DNA of 64,000 nt from Spirogloea muscicola (GCA_009602725.1 WELB01000062.1:580337-644336); one strand, 5' to 3'. Positions 21,916 to 34,205 are shown, counted from the first letter of the stretch. Translations and numbers: made by a program. The notes: a model not told the origin generated them from the sequence alone.

Positions 21916-22490
21916 CTACAATGACAAGGCCTGGGGCTGCAGTGGCGTAGGCGTGCCGTTGCTCCCAGGCCAGCGGAAGCCCTCAAAGGCGGCAGCGCAG
22001 GCAGGGTGGATGGGCGGGCCGCCGGCGGGGTCGACGTGCACGGTGCGGCGGCCGCTGAGCTTGTCGCGGTGGAACCGGACGGTGCCCTGCATGAGCGCAA
22101 ACAGCGTGTGGTCGCGGCCCATGCCGACGAAGTCGCCGGCGTGGAAGCGCGTCCCGCGCTGCCGCACGATGATGTTGCCGGCCAACACTGCCTGCGGCGG
22201 CGAGCGGCGCCGCGGCAAGTCAGGCAAAGCTGGCCATGGCCACTTCCCCAGAAATCCAAATCCCCAAATCCTGAGTCCTAAGACGTTAGAGGACCCATGA
22301 CAGAGACGGCGCGGCCGTCGCGACGTGTGTGGAGCGCAGCCGGGGCCGTGGCAGCACCTGGCCGCCGAACTTCTTGACGCCCAGGTTCTTGGGCTGCGAG
22401 TCGCGCCCGTTCTGCGTCGAACCCCCCGCCTTCTTGGTCGCCCACCGCCGCTGCAGCAGGCAGCAGGCGCCGCCGCCGAGGCCGCCTGCA
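21916..22490 (-). CDS. Mitochondrial 50S-type ribosomal protein L27 (bL27m), start not resolved
   Basis: Large-subunit protein near the peptidyl-transferase centre of the mitoribosome. The 3' exon 21916-22191 encodes [40 protein letters not shown] and the plant-mitochondrial extension [18 protein letters not shown]. The exon before it (22358 to about 22490) encodes [20 protein letters not shown] and [11 protein letters not shown]. RxTVHVDP after the core, and RWATKK before it, fit the mitochondrial rather than the plastid paralogue. No ATG lies in frame between an upstream stop and RRWATKK, so a short first exon with the presequence must lie upstream in the GCC-rich 22.5-22.9 kb region. The upper coordinate is approximate. 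Confidence 0.88.
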
Positions 22491-22939
22491 GGCGCGGCGC
22501 CATGGCGATGGCGGCGGCGTTAGCGGAGCGTGGGAGGTGGTGGAGGGCCGCCGCTTGGCGAGGGACATCGCCTCCCCACCCTGCGACAGCACGAGAGGGG
22601 CCGCCGCGGAAGCCGCCGCCGCCGCCGCCGCCGACGGCACGGCGAGCGAGCTCCTCGCGCAGGCCTCGGGCCGCCGCTGCCGCCGCTGCCAGGACGGCGG
22701 AGCAGCGGCGGCAACGTTGTGGCCGCCGAGGCCACTGCCACGAGAGCCGATGTGGGTCGCTTTGCGGCAGGCACGCTGCGACTGGGGAAGCGCCCACAGA
22801 CGCAGGTCTTGGCAATTCGCGTGCGGAGCCGCCGCCACCGCGGCCGCCGCCGCCGCCGCCACTGTTCCCAGCCCCATTGCTTGGGTCCTTGGTCGAGTCA
22901 CTCGAGTCAAGGCTGGTAGCACTACGCTGGCTACGTAGC

Positions 22940-23735
22940 TTTAATTACAAGTTCTTCCAAAGAAGTAAGCTGTCCCAAAGGGAACGAGGTCTGTCAAATG
23001 ACAGCCCCAGACAGGGGCCGGAAGGGGCCGAAATGCGCTGAAAGACAGCCATGCAAAGTACCACTAGAGGCAAGCGCGGCCAGATTAACTGGAGGCCAGG
23101 CGACAAAGGAATGGACGGCACTACGGGTGGTCACCTAGTAACCAGTCGTAAGCAGCCGCAAGTTGGAAAGAGTAGCAGCGGGCGGGAAAGAAAAGAAGAA
23201 ATAGGGAAACGTTCCCGTGACGCCGGGGAGAGCCCAGCCTGAAAGGAGAGGACAAGGTGTACATGTATACGTATAGCTTGAACAACTGTGGCTGGGTTGT
23301 CAGCCGTGGTGAGATCCCATTTGACTTCTCCACCTAGCTTGAAGATACAGTTGATCAAAGGCAAGCTCGACTTTCCACGACAAGCTGCCTGGCTGCCAAG
23401 TTGACGGTCTCGGGTGGAATGAGGCCCATGGTCTTGCAAGGAGCTCAGCGGCCTGCCTGACATTTGCAACAATTGGGCAGACTTCTAACAACACAGGAGT
23501 CGTACAACCACACACAGATGATGGCCTGTCTCAGACATGCCAGCTTATGAAGAAGAAATTTACAAGTCTGCCAACATGATGCACTTCAAACAGACCATGA
23601 AGAGCGACAAGTGCAAGTGCAGGCCATTGCTCCCTCTATGAGCATTATTTTGCGAATTCAACCAGCAGCTTAACAAGAAGCCACATACAGTACACATTCA
23701 ATGTGCAAGTCCTGCTCAAGAGGGCTATCTCAAGC
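22940..23735. other. Repeat-derived intergenic stretch
   Basis: At 22980-23160 it holds fragments also seen reverse-complemented near 16.8 and 45.93 kb (for example ggccagattaactgg against ccagttaatctggcc). The remainder, to the RPT1 stop codon, shows nothing recognisable. Confidence 0.5.
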
Positions 23736-23738
23736 TGG

Positions 23739-24163
23739 CTAATTATACACCATATACTTGGGGGTTGCGCTAAATTTCTGGTAGCCTTTGATGACTTTAT
23801 TTACTGCTTCCAAGAAGTCCTTCTCGGTGACTGTTTTCCTCCTTGCTCTGATAGCATACATCCCAGCCTCTGTGCAGACACTCCTGATGTCAGCACCTGC
23901 CGCATTGAAAAGGTCTGAGGTCAGGCTCCGATATTAGGAAGGCTCAATGCAATCCTTAGGTATCTCAACAGTCTTCAGGACTTTACAACGGACCACGATC
24001 AAGCTGGCAGGCTTGCAAAAGCATGCAGCAAATACTTTACATAGTATGAAAACTACCCAGTTGAGAAGAAGCTAAACAAGTAGCATGACACGATTTATGT
24101 CTTGCTAATCTGGTGTTCACCTGTGGAGTTTGGGCAAAGTCGAGCAAGGAGCTCAAAGCGGAT
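23739..24163 (-). CDS. RPT1: 26S proteasome regulatory ATPase RPT1 (PSMC2-type), 3' end only
   Basis: C-terminal part of an AAA+ ATPase of the 19S base ring that unfolds ubiquitinated proteins. The last exon 23739-23896 encodes [50 protein letters not shown] and N-stop; the final KYMVYN is RPT1's conserved tail region. The preceding exon piece 24121-24163 reads [15 protein letters not shown] and joins it in phase (donor gtgaac, acceptor gcggcag). It breaks off exactly at the N at 24164, so about 85% of the protein, including both Walker motifs, is missing from the window. This looks like an assembly gap and not a pseudogene, since the visible part is perfectly conserved and spliced. Confidence 0.93.
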
Positions 24164-24164
24164 N
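24164..24164. other. Single N marking a hidden gap between two divergent genes
   Basis: Left of the N, a minus-strand RPT1 exon is cut in mid-exon. Right of it, a plus-strand NFXL1 exon begins in mid-domain. Both genes point their missing 5' halves at this base. The true sequence must hold the 5' exons of both and a bidirectional promoter, likely several kilobases. Confidence 0.85.
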
Positions 24165-25035
24165 GCCGCCGCCACCGTGCGGCGCCACGTGCGATCGGCC
24201 GCTGCCGTGTGGGCGGCACTCCTGCCCCGAGCGGTGCCACGCCGGGCCGTGCACCGACCGGTGCTCGACCGTCGAGGTCAAGCGGTGCCGCTGCGGCAGC
24301 CTCCAGAAGGAGCTCCCGTGCTCCCAGGTGCTGCTCTGCGAGCGCAAGTGCCAGCGATTGCGCGGCTGCCAGCGCCACGCCTGCCGCCGCAAGTGCTGCG
24401 ACGGTGCCTGCTTGCAGTGCACAGAGGTCAGGGCCGCCCTTACTCTATCCTAGGCCCCACACCGTGAAACGTAGTCTCTTAATCCCGTAATTTAGTTTAT
24501 GCTAGCAGGGCCTGATGTGGATGATGTGCGCTGTTAGCGACCGCCAGGCCCCGCCTCCCTGTCACAGGCCTCGGCTCTTGGCATTGCCGCTCCTTTTCAT
24601 CATCACATGTCTTCTAAGCTTGGTGAACTGCCATCGTGACCTTCATACTGGCAAGCATCTCAAGCCAGCCCGCCGGCTGTGACGGCAGGTCTGCGGGAGG
24701 AAATTGCAGTGCCGCAATCACAAATGCCCGGCACCGTGCCACATGTGAGCACCCTCAACGCCGTTGCTGCATCTCCCAGTCGCCCTTAGCAGCTCATCCT
24801 GAGAAGTCTCTGCGGTCCTGGTGTCGCTGCTGACAGACTCACTCTTGGGCCTTGACTGCATGCGACCGTGCCAGCGGCCCGTGCCTGCCATGCCATATAA
24901 CGGTAGACATTGCCTGCTTCTGTGGTGCAACGGCCTTCTCTGTGAGCAACTCTCCTCATTCATACCAGATGTGTCTCGTGGTGTTGAAGGTTTGGGCTTT
25001 CTAGTTTCACTTCTGCTTGCTTTATGAGATTCCCA

Positions 25036-25081
<46 letters not shown>

Positions 25082-25092
25082 GTGGAAGAATC

Positions 25093-25132
<40 letters not shown>

Positions 25133-28100
25133 ACTTCGTGAAATGACTTCAGAGGTGTAGAATAAGTGGGAGGCTTCGGCCGCAAGTGAAATACGACTAC
25201 TACAGACATTAATTTACTTATTACATGAGGTGGAGGCGGGGCTCTGCCCCTGCTTCTGGCCTTAAGCAGCTCGCGGCGATCCATGACATGAAATGCATCC
25301 TTTTCTCTTCATCGCAGTCATGCCCTGCATGACCTCCACAATGGCCAGCCCTGCCGCACAGCCTGGTCTTGCTCCGGCACTCTAGCTTGTCAAGCAGACT
25401 TCGGGTCAACTTGTCAGTGTCTCCTGGCCAGCAGTGCTCAGGCGCCTGTTGAACATGCAGGTGCCCTGCGGGACGGAGAAGGACTACCGCCCTCCGCGTT
25501 GCTCCAAAAAGTGCAACGTGCCGTCAGCTTGCCACCACCCTGTCAAGGTGTGGCCGCCTCTGTTTCACGGGCTCTTCTTCTTGCAGGGTTTGGGTTTGAA
25601 TCTGTGCCTTATCTGACCCTTCTGACCAAAGCTAAGCGTGACCACCTTAGACCTCTTTCGTGTTAGTTGCTGAAGTATTTGGCAGCATCTCATGCGGAAA
25701 GCGTACTCTTTGGGTTTGTCTGATCTGCGTCTGCGGGCAACCAGCCGCACCGTTGTCACTATGGAGCCTGCCCAACTTGCGAGATGGTCTGCAACATCAC
25801 ATTGGATTGCGGCCATGCTTGCCCTGAAGTGTGAGGAACATTGCTGGCAAAAGTCATTAGCATCATATTGGTCCTGGTTGTAGCAACACGATAGATGTTC
25901 TCATTTTTGGGTTTGGTAGCTCTGACAGGCATGGCTGGGCTAGCAGGGCAACTTGAGCACAGCTGAGCTTGTAGGTCAAGCCATAGGATGAAGAGATCGC
26001 GGGTTATAACTGCAGGGTCCAGCAGACAGGATGTCAGTCGGGTGGCCACACTGTCACCAAGCTCAAGTTTTCTTGAGCCGCTTGCTGCCGTCATCCTTGC
26101 AGATGCCATGGGCCCAGGCCGCCACCGCACCCGGAGTACACACTGAGGCCCTTGAAGAAGCGAAAACAGATCAAGGAGGGCGACAGCTCGCTGGAGGGCT
26201 CGTGCTGTCCCCCCTGCATGCAGCCTATGATCAGGCCATGCCAGGGCCGCCATGTTGGTGGTGAACAAGTGGTGAGTCTGCGCTAGCCAATGTCACTGAC
26301 ATCACGTAGATCAAGGCGGCCAGCAGCGCAGCCCTGCTGGCCGGTTGCTGATGTATGCATTGTGCCCTGTGGGTGGTGTTGCCCTGCAGATTGCCTGCTC
26401 GCAAGACCCCAAGTTTCACTGCGACCGGCGCTGTGGCAACGCTCTTGAGTGCGGCAACCACAGTTGCACGTTGTCCTGCCACTTTGTTACTAAGAGGCGG
26501 ACCTTGGACAGCAACGCTGCAAAGAGGAATCAAGAAGTGGGTGCGGCAGCTGTTAGTCTTACATTTGGTCAAATTGATGGCGGAGCCCTTGCTGACATAG
26601 GTCAGCCTGCTGCAGCAATGGACGCCTGCCTTCCCTGTGAGCTACGCTGTCAGAAGGTGATTGCCCCCTTGAATTATCATCGTACACCTGGACGCAGGTG
26701 CACATGTAGGAGTATGCTGATGGGTCTGGCCTAGAATGTAGGTTGTCGTCTCAAGGCGGCCAACTTATCCTGGTCTGTCTCTTTGTCCTCAGCTGAAGCT
26801 GAGGTAGTTCAAGTATATAGATGCTGGTCCTTGGCCCTCAACAAAAGCAGTCCTTTGAGGCAGCACACATGGATTGAGATTGAAGGTTGCATTGCCTATT
26901 TATTGACTAATGAAGGGGCTGCGCTCTGTAGGCCAGGGAGCCGAGCTGTCCGCATGGGTGCCCTCTACCGTGTCACCGCGGGCCTTGTCCGAAGTGCACC
27001 ACGCTCGTCAAGCGCGTGTGCCACTGTGGGACCATGACTCACGTGCTCGAGTGCTGGGAGCTCACGAGCGTCTCAGCAGCCGAGAAGGACGAGCTCCTCT
27101 CATGCCGGGGCCCCTGTCACAGGTATAGTTGGCAGTATCAGATGGCTGTGCTTGTCTTTGGTGCTTCAGAGCCTGCATGCAGTGTTCATGTAGGAATATG
27201 TCCAGACTCAGCGCCCAGATTGCTGTGCTCAGGAAGCTTCTGTACTGCTCGCATATGTGCACGGAGACTTGCCACCCAGGAGACTGTCCTTCTCCAAGAG
27301 CGTGCAAAAAGAAGGTACTTCCTGCAGTAGCATTTGTTGCAGTCTGGCTCTTATTCAAGCTCTCAACAATTATCAGGGGGGTGTTGATCTAGTCAATTTG
27401 TTGCAATGTGGTTTGGTGCAGGTCACTGTTAGGTGTGCTTGCCAGCGGCTGAAGAAGGAGTGGCTCTGCTGCGAGGTGCAATTGAGAGCAGGGGGTGGGA
27501 GCAAGTCCACTGTGCTAAGTGGCGGCAGTGCGAAGGCCAAGGCGAGGGAGCTGGCGGGCCTCGTGCCGTGCAATGATGAGTGTGAGCAAGTGAAAAAGTC
27601 GAAGCAGGAGCTCGAGGAGGCTGCTATGCTACTGAGGCAGAGGGAGGCTGAAGAGATCAAGCTCGAAGTATGTCAATGCTACAACCCTCACGAGCCTTCT
27701 AGCATTCTGGCAGTGCAGCTTAAGCATGATATAGCAAGCTCTTTAAGGTCGTTGGCTGATTGATAGTTGCCAGGTTCTTGCTAGGCAGCCCGTGTTGTAG
27801 TGCAGCTAATTGATCTCATGCCAGCAATATTGTGGAGTTCACTGAGCAGGGTGCCATTAGGGTGCAGACAGGAATGCCAAGAAGAAGGAAGACTCGCTCT
27901 CTAACAACAGATGGGCCTACTAAAGTCAGCCAGCCGACGGTATGCCAACACATGCCATCAGCAGTCTTATATATGGGTCGGCAAGTCACCCATTCCCAGT
28001 CTTTGTCATCTTGACCTGCATCAGCTGTAATTAGAGGAAATATCACGAAGTTGATTCAAAGCATGTCGATGTGCAGGAGCTTGTGGGGAGTATCCGGAAG

Positions 28101-28250
28101 TGGTTATTAATCGTGCTCTGGATAATCTTTCTCCTATTAGCAGCAGGTCTCATCTTCTGGGGCTTGCAACATTTGTCTAGGGTTATGAATGCCCGAGATG
28201 CGCAGAAGCTCAGGCAGCGGCGAAGAGGTCAAAGACAGCCTACTTACTGA
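24165..28250 (+). CDS. NFXL1: NF-X1-type zinc finger protein with C-terminal membrane anchor, 5' end missing
   Basis: Cys/His-rich regulator of the NFX1 family; plant members act in stress responses. Exons that close in phase: 24165-24426, 24689-24744, 24875-24941, 25461-25547, 25745-25830, 26103-26271, 26390-26656, 26932-27122, 27233-27314, 27422-27667. The repeated NF-X1 knuckles are plain: [122 protein letters not shown]. The final exon 28077-28250 encodes a single transmembrane helix ([20 protein letters not shown]) and an Arg-rich tail, as in NFXL1 rather than NFX1. One or two exons between 27.67 and 28.07 kb remain unresolved. The N-terminal RING-like part lies in the gap at 24164. Confidence 0.9.
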
Positions 28251-28590
28251 TAAGATTCTGATTGTATTTATTGCTCTTTGTCATGGGCATATAACCAAGA
28301 TCAAGCAGTCATGCACAAGCAGGGAGTATGCCTCATAGTTGCCCCTAAAAGCACAAAAAGTGTTCATCTTCCTGCCTTGCTCAGATCATGTGCAGCTGGA
28401 GAGCAGAGTCGCCTAGTTCCTTAGAGGGCTTGAAGCTCATGTGAGAAACATCAATCTCGCCACGAGTCCTATCATGTACATGATAGCTTAAAAAGCAGAG
28501 GCAATAGTGACGAAGTTGGTGAATAGCACCAGTTTATGTACAGGCTTCCGGCTGTTCAAGGATGTGACTGCTAAGCTCAGCTGAGCATAA

Positions 28591-31500
28591 TCAGACCGGA
28601 TCATTCGTCTGATCCGGTCCGTCATCAAGCTCCTGCTGTGCGAGCTGCTTCTCACGATTGTCGTGGGTCCAGAAACCCGCGTAGTCAATTAGCATGGCAA
28701 TGACCGTGTCACCCTGACCGCATTTCGCAAGGTCATTGAGTGTTATTCGGCTCTGGTCTGCTGGCCTTACCATGTCCCATATTTCATCTTTCACGTCCGC
28801 AATGTCCAGCTCATAATTTCCTTCGTCCGTCCAGCGTTTGTGAATGGGCCTAGGAGCAGAAACCAAGATACAGCAAAAAATGATCAAGTGTTCCTGCAGA
28901 TGGTGTATGCATGATAAGCTTCATGAGCCACGACGCAAACAGTTGTGCACGAATGCTGTCAATCTCTCAAGCTTCCGTGCAACATTTGATCTTGAAGGAA
29001 CCCTTCATCACTTTGTGGCTTCTGATTTGTTCTCCAGCAATGTGCAAGCCTCATTAGCTCTTATGGTAATATTGACATGCATCAAGTCTTCAGAGCAAAT
29101 CTGCATCTCTTCTCTTGCTTGTGTATCCAAATCACCGGAAGAGCATGTAGATGTCAGTCGAAGTGAGGAAACCCCTCCCATGCAGATCAAGGCACCGGAA
29201 CAAGTATGCCATGCCCGCAGGAGTGTGCTTCTCGTGCAGTGCCAGGACGAGGTCGGTGAAGTTCCAGAAGTCCATCTCGCCAATCCCCTTGCTTCTACCT
29301 ACATGCTCGTCAAACACTGTGACCATGGAACTCCATGAGTACTGAGGAAGTGACCTCTGCTCGTCATATAGCAGGTAGCATTGCTTCCACTAGCCGAACA
29401 ACGGCGAGAGACAGGACAGAAGGCCCTTGTCACCTGAGAAGAGGGCTCAACAAAACACCGGTTTCTGCGCATATGAGTAAGTTCCGGGTAAAATAATCAT
29501 AGTGCTGCGTACCTCTTTCAATGAAAATGTCAGTGAGATCCTCGTTCTTGAACATATGAAGCTCAGACTTGCTCAGCGTCCCATTATTGTCAAGATCAAG
29601 TAATTGATACGTCTCTGTAATCAAGGCATGGTAAGTATCAATGGCAACAGCGAATTAAAGAATGTTACAGTCCAAGTACTAAAGAATGTTACATTCCATT
29701 TACAGTAAGGATCTGTATATTCAAACAGACAGAGGTGGAGCATCTGGGATTCTCGGGGGTGGAAAATTTAGGCTCGTGCTTCAGCCACCAAAGTTGTTCT
29801 TGCGCAGGCATCAGCAACTCAAAATGCCTCAAAGCTTTACGACTAGGGCAGTCCAGTATTACTTAAGCTCACCCCATGTGCTGCAGGCGCTGGCAAGGGA
29901 GAACCAGTTGTCCTCCATGTCCTTCCCGTGAGCCACCTAGTCATGTCCACTTTCAAGCGGTGAAAAGTATATACTTGTCACTGCACTTCATATAGTGAAG
30001 ACAGCCGGTGCGAAGGACCTTCCTACATTCAACTCCTTGGGTCAACTGGGAGATTCAATTGAGGGTCCAAGCACCCTGATGGGCCTCCTACAAATTTCCT
30101 GTAGATGAGTTTACAGAAGCAGATGGCATACCTGTCGGAGATCCATCAGTTCAGTAAGGGCACGACTCAGCAGTATATCGCGAATCAATACCTTGCCTGC
30201 TCAAAGGAGAACAGCGCATAAAGGTCTGCATCAGCCAACACCAGCTGCGATGTCCTAACATAATAGGTCCACATGCCTTCTATCCCCATGACTCCGACTT
30301 CCTGTTTGCCAGCTTGACAAAGGGTCAGATAAAGTAGGAGCTTGCCAACCTAGTAGAGTAACAGTGACAACCAGGGGAAACCACCCCTGCCTGACATATA
30401 GCAACAATTCATTCAGCTGGATGTCATACACATGAGCTTGGACTCACATCATTAGGCAGAACATTGGCTGACAAGTTGTACACAGACAAGGACCAAAAAG
30501 CTGCATGCTTGGCTTTACGGGGTCCTTGAGGCTGCGACCCACATCTGTAGCTGAGGAATGTCACCTCGTCTTTGCTGGTCGTGTAGGAACATGAATTTTC
30601 GTGCTGCAATGGCAGCGTATGTATCCAGGAAGCTTGGACTCATGCCCTCTAGCATATCCACTCTAGGCACTAACTGTTGAATGTATGTCTCGATCTCCTG
30701 ACCAACATTCTCAAATACAGTCAGACTATCCTGACTACTACAGCATAGAAACTGGCATTCGAACACACATGAGTGTGCACATACTTGTCTATGGCTCCAT
30801 ATAAACACTGGAGCACTGCTAATCCATCACATATTTCAACAGAGCTCATATATAGTAGAGAAAACCATGCCATGAAGTTCAGCTGTACTGTGCTGCCAAT
30901 GACCTGTTGAGAAAGGTAACCATCGTGGTCCTTGTCAAGCATGCTCATGTCAATCCGCGTTTGCAGCAATGATATCTGTGCCACGAAGTGACAAGGCCAA
31001 GTGGACCACCTTTCAGGCAGATGCCACTCTGACCAGCAGACGGCTTGATCTGAGCAATATTTACAACAATGAGAAAGGCTACAGTGATGTACGGCCCTTA
31101 GCAAGGTACACGATATTATCTAGGGGCAGAGGACTGTTGTTAGGCTACAGTAGGCTCTGGAGAAACAGATAGATCATACATGCAGTCTTGACCAGGAGGC
31201 ATTGTCTTGTATGAGCCACGACTATTACGGGCCAGACTGTAACTGACCCAGCGTACGACGTACAGATAGAAAGGGTAGATGGGCACACGGCCGCGGATAT
31301 CGCTCTTGAAGGTCATGAAGCTGGAGGCCTGGAAGAAGCGGCGGCACTTGGGGCCGATCCTGGCCTCGCAAGCAGCACCCGCCTTGCAGAAGTCGGCATA
31401 GTTGATCTGCAGCACTCCACAGAGATCTCTCCTTCACGCGTGCTTGAATGCTTGACCCCTTCCAAAAGGCATGGTTATAAGTGCAACATGGTGAACAACT

Positions 31501-32725
31501 GCCACCACTCTGCTTCTGCAAGTCTGATGACGAATCCCCATCAATGGGACCTCGCCAAAGTCTGTCATTATGTCAGGCCGTCCTTCATACCCTAGCGATT
31601 GTGTCATGAGGGGGCGTGCTGTATTCCTCCAAGATGACTCGCAGCATCTCCAACTCTTCAAAAGCCAGCAAGTTTTGGGCCTGCTTCTGCAGTCCACTTG
31701 GATATGACACCCGAGGCAGCAGCCGCAGTAAGGGGCCAGTGAAGTCATCCTCATGCGTAAAACCTCTGTGCTATGAGCAAACTCAACCATTACAGCTACT
31801 TGAGGACACGAAGTTGCAGTATGGCCACCAGCATTGTGATCGTGCAACACGGGCCAAGGCATGGAGTGCCCTGAGCATCCATGGTAATGAATAAGATGAG
31901 GCACCATGAAAATCTGTTGCACCATGCAACAAGCTCATTACCTGAAAGGACAGATGAGACATGTACCTTGAGGAAGCGGAGATGAGCTGCATTTGTCACC
32001 ATAGCGGATATGGAGCTGATTGGAAGGGCCTGCTCAGGATCACAACGCCATCAGCGGATCTTGTCTGCGAGACCCTGATAGCATAAGCTTCACTAGGAGC
32101 TCCGGAAGAGTAGCCATAGCTGCCGTAGCTGGAGGACAGCCCCCGTCTCAATGCGTTGCTGCTCCGCACTGACCAGAGCTCGTGCCAGGCCGAGAGAGCA
32201 GTGCTTGGTGACACGGAGCCCGTCGCGAGACGGCAACGAGGGGCTGAGCGCTGGCGCGAAGGCCCACGTCTGCCTCACCGGCTCGTAGAAAGGTGCAATG
32301 GTGGGGCCCCCACCGGGCATTGCAGCTCCAGATCCCACCGACGCCTGCGTGTGACTGGCGACGCGCTCCTCCAGCTGCGCAGCGGCAGCATTTTGCCGCA
32401 GCTCCTCGCCTGCACCCGCTGACGCCGCCAGCCGTCTCGTCAAGCCAAGAGGCGGCAGTGGAGCTCCGGAAGCGGCAAACAGTGACGGCGCAGGCTCACT
32501 CTCAGCGTCGGGGAAGGCGTCGGCGTCGCCATCGCTGCGCTCGGCCAGGACATCGGCGGCATGGCTACGCCCCGCAGCTTCTGTATCCTCCGCCGCCGCC
32601 GTCGCCGCCTCGAGGCGCGGGCCGGGAGGCTGCCTCCGGCTCTGCTCGGCAGGGCCATCGCTTGCGGCCGCAGGAGCCCCCGCTCCCGGGGCCGCCGCCG
32701 CCGCCGCCGCCAGGAGGTCGTNCAT
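28591..32725 (-). CDS. TON2: PP2A regulatory subunit B''-type TON2/FASS (PPP2R3C homologue)
   Basis: Targeting subunit of protein phosphatase 2A; in land plants it organises cortical microtubules and the preprophase band. Eleven exons (32279-32725, 31967-32029, 31591-31686, 31248-31406, 30904-30975, 30565-30730, 30132-30196, 29873-29936, 29513-29614, 29136-29316, 28591-28849) close to 557 aa. Matches to Arabidopsis TON2 run end to end: APFYEP, NAAHLRFLK, INYADFCKAG with IGPKCRRFF, PFYLYVVRW, EF-hand-like MLDKDHDGYL (267-276) and LDLDNNGTLSKSEL (383-396), VFDEHVGRSK, TPAGMAYLFRCLDLHGRGFL, DEIWDMVRPAD, GDTVIAMLIDYAGFW and THDNRE. The first 110 residues are an Ala/Pro/Glu-rich extension not found in plants. 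An upstream in-frame ATG at 32815 lies beyond the N at 32722, so the start is provisional. Confidence 0.94.
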
Positions 32726-32887
32726 GGCGGCGGCAGCGGCGGCGGCGCCGGCGGCGGCGAGGGTGGGGACGCCACACAGCGGCAGCGTGCGGAGGGGTCC
32801 GGAGAGTAACCACATCTTGCCCGGTCTAGGGTCAGACCTTGTCCATTATCTTGGGCTGGCCTCTCAGAGCCACTGCTCTTAATTTGG

Positions 32888-34054
32888 ATGCGCTTCCTTT
32901 CTTACGGTGTGTTGGTCGTTGATAGTGACATACCAGAAGACACTGCGCGCCCATACCAGAGGTCCTCGGCATCCCCTGGTGGTACTCTAGCGCTCCGCGG
33001 CCGCGATGGACAAGGCAGCCTTCAACACCGCCTTGCACAGCTCCCAGAGGCCGACCTGCGCAGGCGCGCCCGACTCCACTCGGCCTCTTCCCCGGGGGCA
33101 GCGGCGTGGCTCCAAGCCCTCCCCCTCAACGACGCCCTCACTCTCCCGGATGAGGTGTTCCGCAGTGCCGTCCACCGGCTCCTGGGCCTGCTTCCGCCAT
33201 GTCTTCAGAGAGTGCGTCAGTGTGAATGTGGCGAGCGAGGGGCCGAGCCTGGGGAGCTGGCCGCCCATATTCTGCGCTGTTCCCATGGCGGGGAGCGGAC
33301 AGCTGCCCACGATCGCCTTCGGGACACGATGCATGGCATCCTTGTGGAGGCTGGCTTCTCGGTGGCAGCCGAGAACTCCACCGTCATGCCGCTCCAGCAA
33401 CGGGCCGACGGTCTCCACGCTCGACGCGTCGACCTTGTGGCCACCCCACCAGCCGGCGGGCCACGTCTTATCCTGGACGTGGTGAGCACTGACCCCTATG
33501 ACTGCTCACACCCAGCCCAGTGTGCCGCCAAGGCTGGGTATGCGGTAGCCTGCGACGCTCGGGCCAATGAGCTCAAATATGCAGATCACCCGTGTGAAGA
33601 CGAGTTCTTCCCGCTCGCTTTTGATACGCACAGGGCGTTGGGCGCTCGGTGGCTCGAGCTGCTCAATCAGCTCTTACGCCGCGCTGTTGTCCGCCGCTTC
33701 CATGGGGAGCCGGTGGACTTCCAAGCAGCCGGGTCGCTAGCGCAGGTGTACTGCCTGCGCTTGGCCTTCTCGCTGCAGAGGTCTATGGCGCCCGCGCTGC
33801 ACCTGCGTGCTGGCAGAGCCCTCGCTGCTGCCTCTGGCTCAGGCCAGGGGACCCGCTTCCAGGAACCCAGTCTCTCTGACCTGAGGTGCTTAGCAGGGGT
33901 TACTGAGTGCTTCGTAGCTGCTTACTTTCTTCTTGTGCTTGTTTTCCTTAGTGCTTCCCCTGGCCCATTCTCGTCCTTTGTTTATTCTTTTTTGGTTTGG
34001 CTTTTCGAGCCCCTATCCTTAATAGGCGAGCCCTTCCTCATCGTGGTACTCTAG
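32888..34054 (+). mobile_element. LINE, 5'-truncated copy with restriction-like endonuclease domain (family A)
   Basis: An uninterrupted frame of 388 codons encodes the C-terminal region of an RLE-type non-LTR retrotransposon. In order: a helical AWLQALPLNDALTLPDEVF, a CCHC knuckle (CECGERGAEPGELAAHILRC), then GGERTAAHDRLRDTMHGILV and the endonuclease core RRVDLV…GGPRLILDVVSTDP, which corresponds to the KPD…DVT motif of R2-like RLEs. The tail AHxLHLRAGRALAAASG recurs in other copies. Reverse transcriptase is absent: the copy starts near 32940, next to an R1 repeat. The frame runs on into 3' UTR. With no stop in over 1 kb it may be a young insertion or part of a longer element nearby. Confidence 0.75.
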
Positions 34055-34205
34055 CGCTCTCCTGTTTCTTGCGACTACTTCCTGTGTATGGCCTTGGTGA
34101 TATTTCTCCCGCTGCAAGCAACTCTGACTTGCGGCTGCTGACTAAGAAGTGAGCTCTTCCAAAGAGAGAAGAAACAGCTCTTCAATGTAAGGCTGTAACA
34201 GCTCT

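Noticed and set aside
23739-24163. RPT1 piece as a pseudogene
   Set aside because: Splice sites, reading frame and the C-terminal sequence are intact. The break coincides exactly with an N, so a gap explains it better.
25310-25380. Cys/His-containing stretch ([12 protein letters not shown]) between NFXL1 exons
   Set aside because: Looked like a zinc-knuckle exon, but the exons on either side join in phase without it and it lacks proper Cys spacing. It may be a decayed duplicate exon.
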